Source of the DNA: Tyto alba
Lineage: Eukaryota > Chordata > Aves > Strigiformes > Tytonidae
DNA length: 64,000 nucleotides
Assembly (NCBI RefSeq): GCF_018691265.1
Contig: NW_024881296.1
Coordinates: 10,881,427 to 10,945,426 of the forward strand
Reading direction: 5' to 3'
Shown here: positions 12,948 to 26,400 of the stretch, piece after piece
Layout of the letters: each line of letters starts with the position of its first letter
How positions within the stretch are numbered: the first letter of the stretch is position 1
Notes under the pieces: model-generated
Databases searched by the model: none
What the model saw: only the letters and a program-made list of their open reading frames with translations
What the model was told of the DNA's origin: nothing
Program-made: the position numbers and the translations under genes

Positions 12948-15900
12948 GAAGAAACTAGAAAGAAGGGCTTGTAAAAGACCCAAATACAGGTGCACATAAG
13001 CAATTTCAAACAGAAGATGTACTATTTTTGAAGCCAAAAATTGCATTTGCTTTGTATTTTGAAGTGTAGCATGTAAGGCAAAGGCTTTTACACATTCCAC
13101 AAACTATGCAGACCTAGGTTTTCTGTAGGCTGTCAGGAAAATGCTATTTCTACAGGAAAATAGTATTAACTTCTCAAAAACCAGTGTGTGATACAAACCC
13201 TATCATAGGATTAGTAAGCACCATTCCAGTAAGAGGAGAGTGTTTAGGAAAAGGATGCTTGATATTTTAATTTAACAATTCTCTTAATTTTGGATTTTAA
13301 ATAAGATTGAAAAGTAGATCCTGACACAGACTAAATTCAAGTACGGGTAAGTAGTGTACTTTGTGGGGAAAACCAGAACTCTAAGGAATAAGTTATCTTC
13401 TGGTATTTCTGAGCACTAATCAGCAGTTGAATATCAGTGCTAGGTGATGGTTGTTTTATACATGCAGCTGCTTTTCAAGTTGTTTCAGCAACTTCAGGCA
13501 AAATTTCCACTGACTTCCCCAAGCTTTATGAGTTCAAAATCTACAGACAGCACTCCATTCTCTATTTGAAGACCATTTATTTTTTAAAAAATAAAACTAA
13601 AATTTAAAACATTTAAATAAAAGACAGACTGTTTCATGATCATTATTATTGTGGGAGAACTCAAACTTTAATCGCATTTGTTTCCTATGGCATCTGGATA
13701 CTGCTACAGACTCAAGATAGCAGACATCTCCTCCAAGATGCTTCTGCTGAGACTTCAATTGCTGAAAATAATACCAATTTTTGTCACACTTGCATCTTTT
13801 AAGAGCTCAGTCCTATCACCAAGTCCTTGTTTTACACGGCTGTAGAACTGCATTTCTATGGGAAATTAAAAAGGTTACTCTCCATTTACTTACTATGAGG
13901 AAGTGTGGCACCACGGTTTGCATCTATACGGCTAACCTGTCCTCCCTCAAAAGAAGGCAGACTTCTTCCCTGCTGCCTGTGGGAAATGGTCTCTAGCCCA
14001 CACTACCCATCACAAGGCATTGTCAAAAAGAGCAGTGATTGCCTCAGGTGAAAATCACACCAGGAAACTCACTAAAAATGGCATCACTGAACAGTGCTGA
14101 AACACAACCCCTAGTCCTGCTACATTTCCTAACATAGACATAGCCTTAAGGCCTAAACTGGTTATTGTTCCCTCCCACACCCCTATTCCAGCTAGTGCAC
14201 AAGGAGAAATGCAATCACATCACATGGGTTGTCTGAATAACTGACTTGTGGTCTTGTGAGAAAGGTCTTTTGAAAAAGACTGCGCTCTCAACTTTTTCTG
14301 AGCTCTCCCCAAGAGTGATATCATATCTTGTGATGTAGCAGTACAAAAGTAACAAGGTTTAAGATAACAGCTTCTTTATTCATTACAGTTACTGTGAATA
14401 TTCTACTTAGAATTATTTTCAGACTATCATATTAAAGACACATTAAAGATGTGCAACTCCTTCCCACTCCTTTAAAAAAAGATGGGGGAGAAAGAAGCTG
14501 AACTAGAACAGTTTGTGAAAATAACACATCTAGTACTGAAAAATCACAAAGGCAAGAGCTACACCCTTAAAATAACCTTTTTTAGTTTAGTACAGACACT
14601 CTTTCTCATTTCCAAATTTAAGCAGGTATCCCTCCTACCAATTGTAGGGCAAACACTGTCATGTTGAGAAGTCCTTGGCTCTCTAGAAGCATACATGTTC
14701 AGTGCCTTATAAAAATAGTTCTTGGTTGTTCTTGCTACAAGAATTATTTGTTTCGGACTAATTTCTCATTTCCAGGAGCCCAGACCTAGTTCTGTTTTGG
14801 TTAAATTACAATGTGTTAGGAAACCTCCTGACTTCCACTGCATGATATAATCGTACTGACAAGATTCACTTGCCAAGGTAAAACATGCAGTGATAAGGGA
14901 ATGAATAAGCAAGCATTCAAAAGGCTGGTAATATCATCTATTAAAGCTGTTTAACACTTCTCTTAAAAGTGTTGAAGTTGCTTAGAACTCTACCAATAAC
15001 TGTTGGGCTAAATTTATTCCCGCAAAAGGTGTCGGTCCTAGGCTGATTTTTTCTGATGTCTTCACCAAGATGCTGAAAGCTGCCACGTGCAAGCATTTCC
15101 CCACACTTGTTTTGGACTCTTATAAGCCAAGCGGGAGGCCAGAGATCCTACATTTTGAACCACTGTCTTTTTGGGGGAAGCAAATTGTGTATTTCATATG
15201 ACAGTTCCACAAGAGATGGAGAGGAACAGATCTAGATGAAGAGCAAAGACCTTCCTCCTGGAAAGGCCAACTCAAAAACATGAAGGAGTTTTAAGGGGAA
15301 AGCGATACTAGAACTCTCTGGTCCTAACAAAAGGACATGACCTGAGAATCCAAGGCAGTAGTAGACACTGGAACAGGAAAAGAAGCTAGAAGGAAAGTGA
15401 GAGTTGGTGTGTAGGCAGAGAGACAGATTGCACATGGATCTGAAGGAGGACAGATACTGTTTTATGCTGCTGAGTAATCCTGGAGTCACTTGTCCACAGA
15501 GGTACCTTTCTTAGCTGTACAATGAATTTAGGCATATTGATAGAATATGACAAGTCTAAGGACAAGGAAGACTGAAGGCTGACTTTCTACATGCTCGGAC
15601 TGTCTGGGTTAGAAACAAAGTCTTCAACCTGTTGCAGTCCTTCTAGTGTACTTTAGGAGGATAGTATCTCATATTTCCCAGTGAGCTCAAAAACTTAATA
15701 ACCTGCATTATCTTGTTCCAAGAAGAAATGTCATTGTGGTGAATTGTATTTTGTGCTGATGAACCAAGGACTGGTTTTAGCATTTCTTCACCTATAGAAA
15801 TTTAAACTTTTAAAGGTGTTCTGCAAAGGTTGAAACAATGAAGGTTTAAGTTTATATGAGAACAGAGTTAAGTAGTTCATGAAATTCAACACTTCATAAA

Positions 15901-17334
15901 ATTCTTTGTTACAAATTAACCTCTGAAAGTTAATAAGTCGGGTCTATAAGACATTAGAGTTAACCCTTCTCCCACCCCATCCGTTACCATATGTCCCTCT
16001 CTATTGCTATTAATCTTTAACTCAGTATCACCTTCAAATAGATTCATCTAGGCCTTTCAGGAACAGAAGTTGGAGACAATCTTCAATGATATTCGAATCA
16101 AACTGACTCTCACATGGAATTGTTAATGCTGACCCAAAGACTTTTTCTGCTAACTTTAAAAACAAAAAACAAAACAAACAAACAAAAAAAAGAAGATTTC
16201 TAACATTACAATTTTTTAAATCTTCTCTCCAATTGTTTTCTTTTAATCAATTTAAATGGGCAACTGCCTGCCAAGTTTAATTGGATTTCCTTCAATTTTG
16301 TATGCCTCTGCATTTAAGCAAAAAGCACTGTGGAAAAACTGAGTAATTCATGTCGTAATTGTTCATTGGACTTTCATAGAATTACAGTACCAACATCACC
16401 ACATATGCCAATATGTAATCAAAGGTATATTATGACGTACATTGAGTAGTTTAAAAAAAAACACAGTGCAATCAGAAATCATTGGGAAGACTGCTAATCA
16501 AGATTTTGCCTTGCATTGTTGCTCACATTTGTCTCCTAGATATTCATCCTTTTTCCCCTTTCCCCACATACAACAAAGTATTTACCTTTAGAAAATAAAG
16601 AACCCTTCAGAGCAGGCTTATTATTGGGTGTGCTTTTGTCGTACAATAGAGGAGTGTGCTCCACTATATAAGTAAATATTATCTCAAAGTAAACACCTCA
16701 CACAAATGTACTGACTATATTTCACTTCTGCTTTATGATTTGTTCCAAACATGGAAGCCCATTTGCTGCCTTCGCTACAAGGTTTACACTGCAGTCAAGG
16801 CCAGACTTAGCACTTACCACCCCCAACCTGCCATCAGCCTTCCTTGTATGCAAAAAATCGAAAGTGGATAAGAATGTTATAGTGAGCAAACTTATCACAT
16901 GCACAACCCACTCTACATTAATATATTTGGCTTAATTTATATTAAAAAGCCCCTTCATATTTCAGGAAGCAGAAAATATTTCAGTTCTGAGCTTGACTTC
17001 CCATTTTATAGGAAATGGCTTATTCTGTCACCTTCCCCACTGTTTTTTGGTAGCCCCCAAAGCAGCATCCTAAAGACTAAGTGAGAACACACATACTGAT
17101 CTGTTCCTGAGGTGATTATAGATGCTACTGCAAGCATGTTCCCAGTTCTGTACGTAGTGTGATTTTTTTATTCTTAAATAACCTGACAAATCCGCATGGT
17201 GTCTGATCCTCTCTCTCGATACCACTATCACCAGCACTTGACTTCACTTCCACCACCTGTAGGCAGCTCTTTTCAGCAGCTTTCTTTCCTACTTACCTCT
17301 CTCACCAGAACAGTGGTATCTACAGCAAGGACAG
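12948..17334. other. Intergenic DNA without recognised genes
   Basis: Nothing coding can be supported. The stretch is moderately AT-rich with scattered short A/T runs, including an A/C-rich simple stretch near 16160-16195. No LTR, tRNA or conserved protein signature was recognised. Confidence 0.6.
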
Positions 17335-17440
17335 ATGTCCCAGACCTACAAAAGGCAGGAAGGGAATGAAGCTGGATCATTACAGTTGGACTCAATGATC
17401 TTGAAAGTCTTTTCCAATCTAAATGATTCTACGATTACGA
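17335..17440 (+). mobile_element. CR1 LINE 3' tail fragment
   Basis: The block reads like the 3' end of an avian CR1 retrotransposon in plus orientation: GTTGGACTCAATGATCTTGA, then a TCTTTTCCAATCTAAATGA-type segment, then a short ATTCTACG-ATTACG tail. That tail resembles the degenerate 8-bp ATTCTATG microsatellite that ends CR1 copies instead of poly(A). The 5' boundary is uncertain and the copy is severely 5'-truncated, as most CR1 insertions are. No reverse transcriptase remains. Confidence 0.7.
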
Positions 17441-18178
17441 CATCACTACAATGTTGATTATGAGTGTTCTGAGCAGGGTAGAAGAACAGTGCTCAAAACA
17501 TTCAAGGTTCCTGCTTACCCATCTGTACCACGCCTCCCAGTTTGATGGCTGTTCTTGTTATTTTTCAAATATCTCCACACAAGTCAAAACCTCAGTGAGA
17601 GTATTGTTCAATCCACAGAGGATGATGCAAGGATTACAACATTAATAGACTGTTTCTGTTTTCAAACATATCCAAGAACACTTGTTTTGCTGTCCTGGGT
17701 TGAGTGAGTGATGGAGTTTTTTGGTGGCAGGGGAGGGGGCTATCGGGGCAGCCCCCTGTGAGAAGCTTCTCGAAGCTCCCCCAGCTCCACGTCAGCTCCA
17801 CTTCTGTTTGGGAAATTGAGCCAATCGGCTGCGCCTCTGCGATAACGTATTTAAGAAGGGACGTGGTGAGGAGCAGTTGGACTGGTGAGGAGGAGTTGCT
17901 GCAGCTGCATGAACACCAAGGTCAGTGGAGGAACGGAGGAAGAAAGGAGGGGGGAGGTGTGCCGGAGCAGAGACCCCCCTGTATCCTGTGGGGAGACGGC
18001 AGGGCGGCCCCCCCCTGCCACCCATGGAGATCTACGGTGGAGCAGACATTGATTTATGGCCTGTTGCTCCTGCTCAGCTGATCAAGGTGCTGTGCCTGAA
18101 GAAGGCCGGGGTCTCATGGGAAAAGGTAGCCCCACTGCTGTAATTCAGTGCTGGGAGGATTGCAGCATGCGGGGGTGT

Positions 18179-18353
18179 CCCATGACGGAGCAGCTCGGGA
18201 AGGGCTGCAGCTGTGGGAGGGAATCCAGTCGGAGGAATTTAGTGACCCATGACGGAGCAGTGTGGGGAACGCTGCGGCCCATGGGAGGAACTCATGTCAG
18301 AGAAAGTTTGTGGAGGACTGTCTCCTGTGAGAGGGGGACCACGATGGAGCAGG
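18179..18353 (+). repeat. Internal tandem duplication in LTR B
   Basis: Two copies of a roughly 67-base unit share the exact 15-mer CCCATGACGGAGCAG, followed by related GGGA(A)GG/GGCTGCAG-type and CATGGGAGG-type words. A third degenerate copy (ACCACGATGGAGCAG) begins at 18339. Internal repeats like this are common in LTR U3/R regions and can hold multiplied factor-binding sites. Confidence 0.6.
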
Positions 18354-18568
18354 AGGAACAAGTTTCGGACACTCCCCTCACCGAAGATGAAGAAAGTGGC
18401 AGCGCTGACTGCACCCCCTGTTCCCTGCCCCTGCGCCACTGGGGGAGGAGGTAGAGATATCGGGAGCAGAGCTGAGCCCGGGAAGAAGGGAGGGGTGGGG
18501 GGAAGGTGTTCTCAAGATGTGGCAATGCTTCTCACCGTCCTACTCTGTTATGTGTTGTTAGTGTCTGT

Positions 18569-18574
18569 AATAAA
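18569..18574 (+). terminator. Polyadenylation hexamer of LTR B
   Basis: AATAAA lies about 190 bases before the 3' end of the LTR and is followed by a T-rich, GT-containing stretch (18577-18600), as expected for the R/U5 boundary of a plus-strand LTR. Confidence 0.6.
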
Positions 18575-21500
18575 TGTATGTTCTTTTTTTTCTTCCCCTA
18601 ACGAGTCTGCCTTTTGCTCGTGATCATAATGGGGAATTTTTCCCCATCCCAGTCCTATCTCGAACCCCAAGCCTGGCTCTCTGTCCCTTCTCATTGCCGG
18701 AGGGGAAGGGAGAGAGAGCTGCTGCATTGTGGTTGGCTGACACCCAGGCCTAAACCACGACATTTGCTTTCATTCCCCTCCAAAGAGAGTGAGAGAAAAG
18801 TTCCTTTATTTTTAAATATATCTCCAAAAGTGGAGAGTCATGGTCCGAGACTCTAAAGGTCCACAAATAAAACTGCCAATTTTGATTACTCTGGGAATAA
18901 AAAAATGTTTGTAGTATTTGTTTCACCAGTGCTTGTTTGCAGGTTTTTAGGGTTGAAGAAACAGTACACTGAATGAGTTAATATTTGCCTCTAAATTAAA
19001 ACCAATAACCTAGATTAAAATTATCTATTAGAACTTCCACTACTTTATGTGAGAACTTGGTTTTAAAAAAGAAAACTAATCAATCACACAGAAATTTGTG
19101 ACGCCCTTGTGATTACTTCATCACGTGAAAAGCCACAACCATGGCAAGTCTGTGAGGTATAGGGAGAAACAGATGAAATATTTTAGATTTAGGCTTAAGG
19201 ATTACTTCCTATCATGGATTTAAGTTCTTAAGAATTCTCCAAGGGGTCAGGTAGATGGGCTGATTTATTTCAATCAGAAAATACACACAAAGTTTTGCAT
19301 TACATATGACATCAAAGAATATGTGGAACTCAAATCTCAACGTGGTATCTCTTTTCACTTGAGATACTCTTATTTCATTGAAGACGGAACTTTCAAATTC
19401 AGAGGAACATCAAAAGGGACACTGAATAAATGAATCTTTCTGGTGTTGATGGCGCTAAGGGAGGAGTGTAGCAATACCCCCTGGGCAAGTTCTGCTCAGT
19501 TTTTTCCTATGCAATTCTGTGGATAGCCTGGCTCCTGGAATGGAAAACTGTCTTTATACATCAACTGTAAGGCAGCCAGCAACTCAACAAATACAAGACA
19601 AAATGAGAAAAAAAGTTCTTGATTTTTCTAGCCATTTGGTATAAAGAACTGTTGCCTCTTTTAAAGATACTAATGATTTTAACAGGAATTAAAACCTGAC
19701 AGAGCATTCCTCCTGAAAAAACCCACAGGTTCACTGAGACAGAAATTTCACTTTCCAACTGCCTCTGTTTTATGCTAGATAAAAATTATTACAGCATGAT
19801 TTATACTGGAAGTAGAAAATTTTTCTTTTCTTCTAATTTTCAGGAAATACACAGTTACTCCAGAAAGCACTTAAATAGTAAGATTCATTGCAAGTAATTT
19901 ATGCATTTTGTAGAAGCATGACACATCATTCAACACAATGCTAATTTTGCACAGTTCCAGTCTGGGTTGTTCAAGGAACTCTGAAGATTTCCATCATCCT
20001 TAAATAGCATGGCTCCTTGGGTAAGTATCAAGTGCTGACTGACTTGTTTTTTTACAGAAATAATTACCTTGCAGTTTGTACAACTACAAAGCAATCTAAA
20101 TATGGAAAACTACTTTTACTTGTCACTGCATCAATATTTCAACCTAACATACACCTTACCCAGGGGATATTTTTGTGCTGTATTTTTTGGCACAATCAAC
20201 TCTTTGAAAGATCCATCAAACAAATATCAGATATAGCTGTTGTCCTTTTCTCAAAAGGCAGCCTTTCCTAGCATACACAAACAAAGCAGGATCTACTCTG
20301 CCACAGGATAATCACTGGTTGAGTCTCTGCTTACACATATGCAAAGTTTATGTCAGCAGACTAAAATTCTGGCAACAACCTGTCAAACTCAGCAATGTGG
20401 CAGTCAGCAAGGACAAATATTGAAATTCAACAGTAACCAGAATGAAGCAAGCCAAACAATACTGAAACAAGTGACGTGCCTGTTGCCAGATACATGGTAG
20501 ATATAGAGCACTACATATGAATTGCCCCAAGTCTACACACGACTGCCTGAATTCTCTACCATAGGTTTATTTTCCTACCATAGGAGTTTTACCACCAAAA
20601 CATTGAGTGCTCCTAAAGACAGATGGAGTCTACCTTCAGTTTTTGATCCAGGTGCAGCAGACCTGCAGAGCACAAGGGGCCAGGCAGCATCCTTGAGCGT
20701 ATGTGGGAAGGAGAGCATGCTCCAGCACAGCAAATGGGGGAACACTGACAAACAGATTGATGGCACAGCTGTCACTTTGAATTAACAGTGAATGAATAAG
20801 CTCTGAAGGCTGAGTTAAGAAACACATGTACATAAGTTTAGGGGACATGAGGTGAGAGAAGTAGGGACAGAGCTCTAACTGCGAAAGACGGCTAAGACAG
20901 TATGAACTTTGCTACCAAGTAATGATACTCTGCAGAAGCACCACCTCCTGAGACCATTAACACAGCAAGCTGCAGAGCTCAAACAGAAAGTGTGCATAAG
21001 CAACTAATCCAGCCAAGTAACTGCCAGAGTTTGAATGAAATGCAGCTAAGTATTTAGGAGATAGAAAACACTAGTCACTAAAAAAAAAGTGAATTTCCAC
21101 AGACAGCTATGGAAGGATAATGCTCTATCTAGCTAAATCTCTAGGACAGTCTCTCTTTAGCTTATGATTCTGTAGCGCCAGGTACAATAGCATCCTAGCC
21201 ACTATGCACAGTAGAATAGGATACCACAAAAGTAATAAGGCAGAATTATTACTCAGGGACACTTTTCAAGGAGATTTTCCTGACAAGCTAAAAAAAAAAA
21301 AAAAAAGAGAGAGAATAGCATTATAAATGCACATGAAACTTTTTAGGAAGATTGAGGATTCATTCCCCCAAAAATATTTGGAAGACCATGCCATCCCTAG
21401 AAAACAGAGGGAAAAAATTTAACAACACTAATACACACTTTAAGTTCAAAAGATATTTAACCAGTTTGAAATCATTCATGAGATAAGACAAGGAAGCACT

Positions 21501-23327
21501 TTATTGGTTAAGGCCAAAAGCACCACAGGTAGCTAAAAAAATAAAATAATGTTTCATTCCCTTTCCAGAGGGAGTATTTGAAGTTTTACGAAACAGATAA
21601 CAACTGTTTTTTGCAAAATCTTTGGAGGACATGGAAACACAGATAACCTTCATGCACATTTTGACATACACACTGTACACCTGGCTAGCAGCACCAACCA
21701 TTATCCAGAGCACTCTTTTTTGAGCAAAGCTAACATTTATTTTTTCAACCCAGACCTTTTGCTGCTTACGTAGACAGAGCTTAGACACCCTTAGAAGCAA
21801 AGTGCAAAATGGGTTTTCAGAAGACAAGAGGATCACCCATGTCTCAACAGACTAAAGCCCCCAAACAGCTGCTCCTCTCTCCCACAGGCTGTTCCTTCCG
21901 TCCAGGCAAGGGGAGCTAGGAAACTCCACCTGCACTTTCTTCTAGACATCCCAATTCAAGAACAGGAAATTTAACCACAGCTACTCCTTCTTCTCTTTCA
22001 CCACCCCCAGAGAAGTCCTACGTTCTCCACCCCCACACACACACTTACTTGCTGTAGCTCCTCACAAACAACATATCCGGAGCCCCTCCAGCACAGTTAG
22101 CCCTGGCAGCTGGGCATTGCCTTTTCCAACAGCTGCTTCTGATCAGCAGCACAGACACAGCTGGGACAATAGGCTGCACCGTAATACCATGAGGTAAAAG
22201 GAGGCCCCATAATAATCCAAAAGGCATTGACTTTTATTTACATTTATTGTCCAAAAGAGTGCTTACAGGCCTAAATTTCTCATAACACACTGCTTTAGTC
22301 TTCTATTTCTGTGAACAGCTCCCCAAGGCATTATGTCAGCACAACAAAGTAAGTAGTAGGACAAGAACCCCTTGCCCAAGCATGTGGGATTTCCTTAATG
22401 AAAGCTAAAATCATCCAAAGGGAAGTAGGTGCTCCCACTGACCCCCACACCCACTCTGAACTATGCCCTGTTTTCCCTTTGTTTTCACTGTGACCAGATC
22501 AAAATGCCATCAAGAAGGGAAAGAAAGGGTTAAGAGACTTTTTTTCAGTTTTCCATGTTTGTACCTGGTAGTGAAAGTAAGTGTAACAGTATCATCTGGA
22601 TTATTGACAAAAGAAACATTATGATAATTCCTGTTGAGAAGGAAAGGCAGCTCTTCATAAGGTCTTTTTTTGGTCACATAATATAAAAGAAATTAAGATA
22701 TTAATTTTTCTGTTGCATTGGTTAGTTTCGACCATGAAGTCAAAAGCAGGAAACAGCATCACTGATTTTATTAAGTAATTTTAGAAACCTTTTAGTGCTA
22801 CATAAGCTAACATAACTGCTTTATCTGTGGTAGAGACCTAGAACTCATTTTTGTATCTGCAGGGAAAAAAGCACCACCACATCCTTGGAAATCCATTTGA
22901 TGCCCAAAAGCGTAAGAAACAGAGGGGGTGAGGATAGTTTCTACTGTTCATCTCAGCCAACTCTGTGAGATTTAGTTCGAGACTGCATCTGAGTTACTTG
23001 TTCTTATCTCAGTAACTGCGAACAGGAACACAGCCACCAGGACAGCAAAGCCTGGTGTGCAATAACTAGCACGTCTGGACCACTGCACCTTCTGGAATAA
23101 GGGGCAATTTCTGACCACAACACTTAAGACTGATGCTCGGGGTAACATTCATTTCCTGGTATCTTGAATTCCTGTTGCAGTCCTTTGTCTTACAGGAGCA
23201 ATAACAGCATCTCCATTACAGTTAGTCACCTCTCTCCCAAAACTTGCAGAAGCACTTGAGAGCTCTACTCCTTTGGCAAGTCTCCAGACAGAATTTCCAA
23301 GTTACTCAATGTAATTGCAGAAACCAC

Positions 23328-23410
23328 TTTTTTTTTTTTTTTTTTTTTTTTTAAACTAAGAAAAAGCACACACACACACAAAAAACCCCACAAACAAACA
23401 AACAAACCCC
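23328..23410. repeat. T25 run followed by (CA)n and (CAAA)n
   Basis: Twenty-five T are followed within 15 bases by about seven CA units (from about 23367) and then several CAAA/CAAAC units. On the minus strand this reads as simple GT/GTTT repeats ending in poly(A). No associated retroelement body was recognised. Confidence 0.8.
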
Positions 23411-26400
23411 AGAGTGATTTGGATCAAACCTTCATTTAAGACCTGGCTTTCCCCCCCTATCATTCTTCTTCCTCCAGAGTTTACAAAACTATGCTGCACA
23501 GCACTTCCAGGGATGAAGAGGACATCCTTAAAACTTTCCAAATGCAGTTGTCTTACATCTCAGGTAAATCACCTAACACTCCCTCTGAAAGACTGCATAC
23601 ATTTTCTTAGCAGTTGTGTAAAACTAACCCTTTGTAGAATCTACAACCATTTTTTTCAGCAGAAACTCTTAAAAAATGGTATCTGAACTTGCTAGTAATA
23701 AGCTGTAGTTTTTAACAAATTTACATGCTTAATCTTATTGCTTATTCTGGTTACACTGAAACAAAACATACCAAGTAATATACAGAATTCTGTTATGGCC
23801 ACACAGTTCTTGATATTGACCAAACTTGTAATAGCAAATAAATCACATCTCACCTTTTTCCACAGAACCTATTGTTTATAAGAGAGGATTATACTATTTT
23901 TTTATTTGCCTTCCATATCTGTCATTCCTTTGCCTTCCACTGTGTTTTGTTTTTACTATGTGTTGTCATAACACTAGTTCTTATTTTAGTCCTCTTAACC
24001 AGGAGATTAAGAGAGGAGAGCACAGCATGGAAAGACACTCAAGTGGCTGGAAATGGAGCTGTGGCAGGTTAAGGCCCTCTGCTAGACATTAGAGACTCAT
24101 TAATCAGAATTGCTTCCTTGTACTTTGGGCACAGTAAGTCTGTAAAACCTGGGTTTGTCTCCCCCACCTCGACAGCATCAGCATAACACTGAACAATATT
24201 CAGAGATTAAATTCCCACCAACTTTATGAAAACAGGCATTTGGGTAAAATAGAATCTCCCTACTACAGGAGAAGCAGCAGCACAAACAGTATCTTAACTA
24301 GGAAATTAAGGGAAAGTAAGTCCAGGGAAGGAGAAGAGAAAGACTAAGAGGTGCTATGGCTGCTTCTTCCTCAGGAGGTTTGATCAAAACTCTTATATTG
24401 TTGGATCCCATGGAACCCAAATGTCACCTAAGCTAGAAGAGGCCAAGTTTCGACAGTTCAGCTACCCACGGAAGTGGTTTGCGTTCCAGTTTCAACAGAT
24501 GATGATAAACTTCTGGCCTCAACCACAGCTCCTGTAACTTGCGAGTTACAGCTCAGAATTCTGCACCTAAATAACTTATTACTTCAGCCACTGAGCCAAA
24601 GTAATTCAGACCTATTTCTAAACAAATTATTGATGATTACCTCTTGTGATTTTTCATGTGTATGTCCCATCTGCTCTCAAAGTAGTGTTAGGAAATAAAC
24701 AAGCTCAGTAGCAGAGGCTGAGGCGATTATCTTTCTATACTTGATGTCTAGCTGTCAATCTAAAAAACAAGACCAGAGATTCAGAACACGGTTTTGTGTC
24801 TCACTCATGTATCTCAAGACAATCTCAGGAAATGGGTATTAGTGGAGATCACACAGATGTAGGAGGTGGTGGTCTGACTTGGGCTCTGAAGATACATTTC
24901 CCTCCCTACTGCCCTGCTAGCTACAGGCTGTCCTTTATGAGATAAAAGAATTGTGTGAGAAGACTGAAACAAATACATTCCAAGTTTTGTCTCTTTCTTC
25001 TCCAAAGAACTGGAAAACAATTAAGTAGGTACAAACTAAAAATACACAAAAATGTTTCCCTTAATCACTTAAAAAAGTCATGTATTGTGACTGAATGTTG
25101 TTTAGGACACTTATGGCTGGCTGCACTGATGGGTAACGGCTCTTGAGCCAACAGCATCTCAGATGTTGACATGCAAAATCTAATTTCCTCACTTCTATAA
25201 AGGGTCACGCAAGTTATTGCTTGAACAGAGGATGGATCCCTTACATCTCATATTCTCAAGTTCCACTACCCCACATTTCAGACAGAAAGAGGTATCTAAA
25301 TTGATTTTAAAATGTGGACATTCAGAAAGACACAGCTATTACTCCTTAAGTATGCTTATCATACATATATGTAACAAATTTACATATATAAATATACATT
25401 ACATATATAGTATTAGTATATGCATGTCTACAAAATCCTCTAACAGAGACCTCACCAGTTCTCAATACCTATTGCTTCACTTACACCTTCAAACATTGGT
25501 AAGAAATGATGCCTAACACAATCAGGTTTAGCCTTTCACAGGTGCTAGGAACTCACACTTTCTGGGTGTTGTTGGGCTCTGCTCAGTGGTCAGAACCAGC
25601 AGTCCTGGGCCAGGAACCCTCCACCTTCCAACGATGTCCTAAATCCATAATTTGCCATTTGGCTCCAGTTTCTCTCCTGCCTGGGCTCTCATCAGTTCTC
25701 TCTATGCATTCTTTCGTTAGCATAAGAGAATAGACCAAAACAAAAGCAGAGGAAATTCAACTCATTTCTTTGTTGTACACTCCCACTTCGGGAATCCTAA
25801 CCCCCTCAGCTGCCTGCCCCATTAGCTTGTGCCATAGCAGTAATGTGAACAGGGGTAAAGCATTTCTGTTTGGCATTTCAAGTCAGGCATTGCCCAGCTT
25901 AGAAGCAGGTAACTCCTTTTTACAGTATCACACTTCAGACACACCACAGCCGTAAATCAAAACAGGCCATATTTTTTGGAATCTCTCCTTAGGCCAGCAT
26001 CATACTTCAGTGGACTTCTTGCTGACTAACGTGCTGCATCTGTTTTCTCAGCCAGTCTTTTTTTCTGAAATACTAATTTTTTAACAGGCTTCCCTACAGA
26101 CTAATTTTTATCCAGTACTTATTTTCCCCTGAAGGGCTAGCGTTTTACCTAATACACTGACATACAATCAGCACAACCACTGCAAGCAGAACTCTGCAAA
26201 CACCACTTGAAGGATATTGTGCAAAACCATAATGTGGGGAGAAAAAATTCCTTTACAAGTCAGATCACATTCTCTGAATAGCCACATTTTTAGCACAGTG
26301 TGTGAATAAGGGTAGAGATTTATCAAGCCATTTTAAGTAAACACATTAACAGAAAAAGCTTAAGGGAATAGTGCTGGCCTTATATTTATAATAGTGAATT

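Larger units (their letters stand above)
17686..18767 (+). mobile_element. Solo LTR B (ERVL-like, 1072 bp) with 5-bp target-site duplication
   Basis: The unit at 17691-18762 begins TGTCCTGGG and ends AAACCACGACA. It is flanked by the direct repeat TTTGC (17686-17690 and 18763-18767). It contains a CCAAT box (17821-17825), a TATA-like TATTTAA (17849-17855) and a polyadenylation hexamer AATAAA (18569-18574), all in plus orientation. If these are used, the R region would be about 700 bases, unusually long. A G-rich middle carries a duplicated block: CCCATGACGGAGCAG recurs with a 67-base period (18179-18193 and 18246-18260), and a weaker third copy lies near 18339. GC-rich open frames of up to 132 codons inside it are incidental. 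There is no internal retroviral sequence on either side. Confidence 0.85.

Noticed and set aside
17704..18623. Several 70-132 codon frames inside LTR B
   Set aside because: They lie across U3/R/U5 of a solo LTR, overlap one another in different frames and show no retroviral or host domain.
20017..20025. Consensus donor GG|GTAAGTATC on the plus strand
   Set aside because: The preceding segment back to an acceptor (about 19957) has stops in all three frames, so at most a non-coding exon, with no other support.
23478..23562. Plus-strand exon-like segment with good acceptor and donor
   Set aside because: Two frames are open over 85 bases, no partner exon in phase was found, and the peptide is not recognised.
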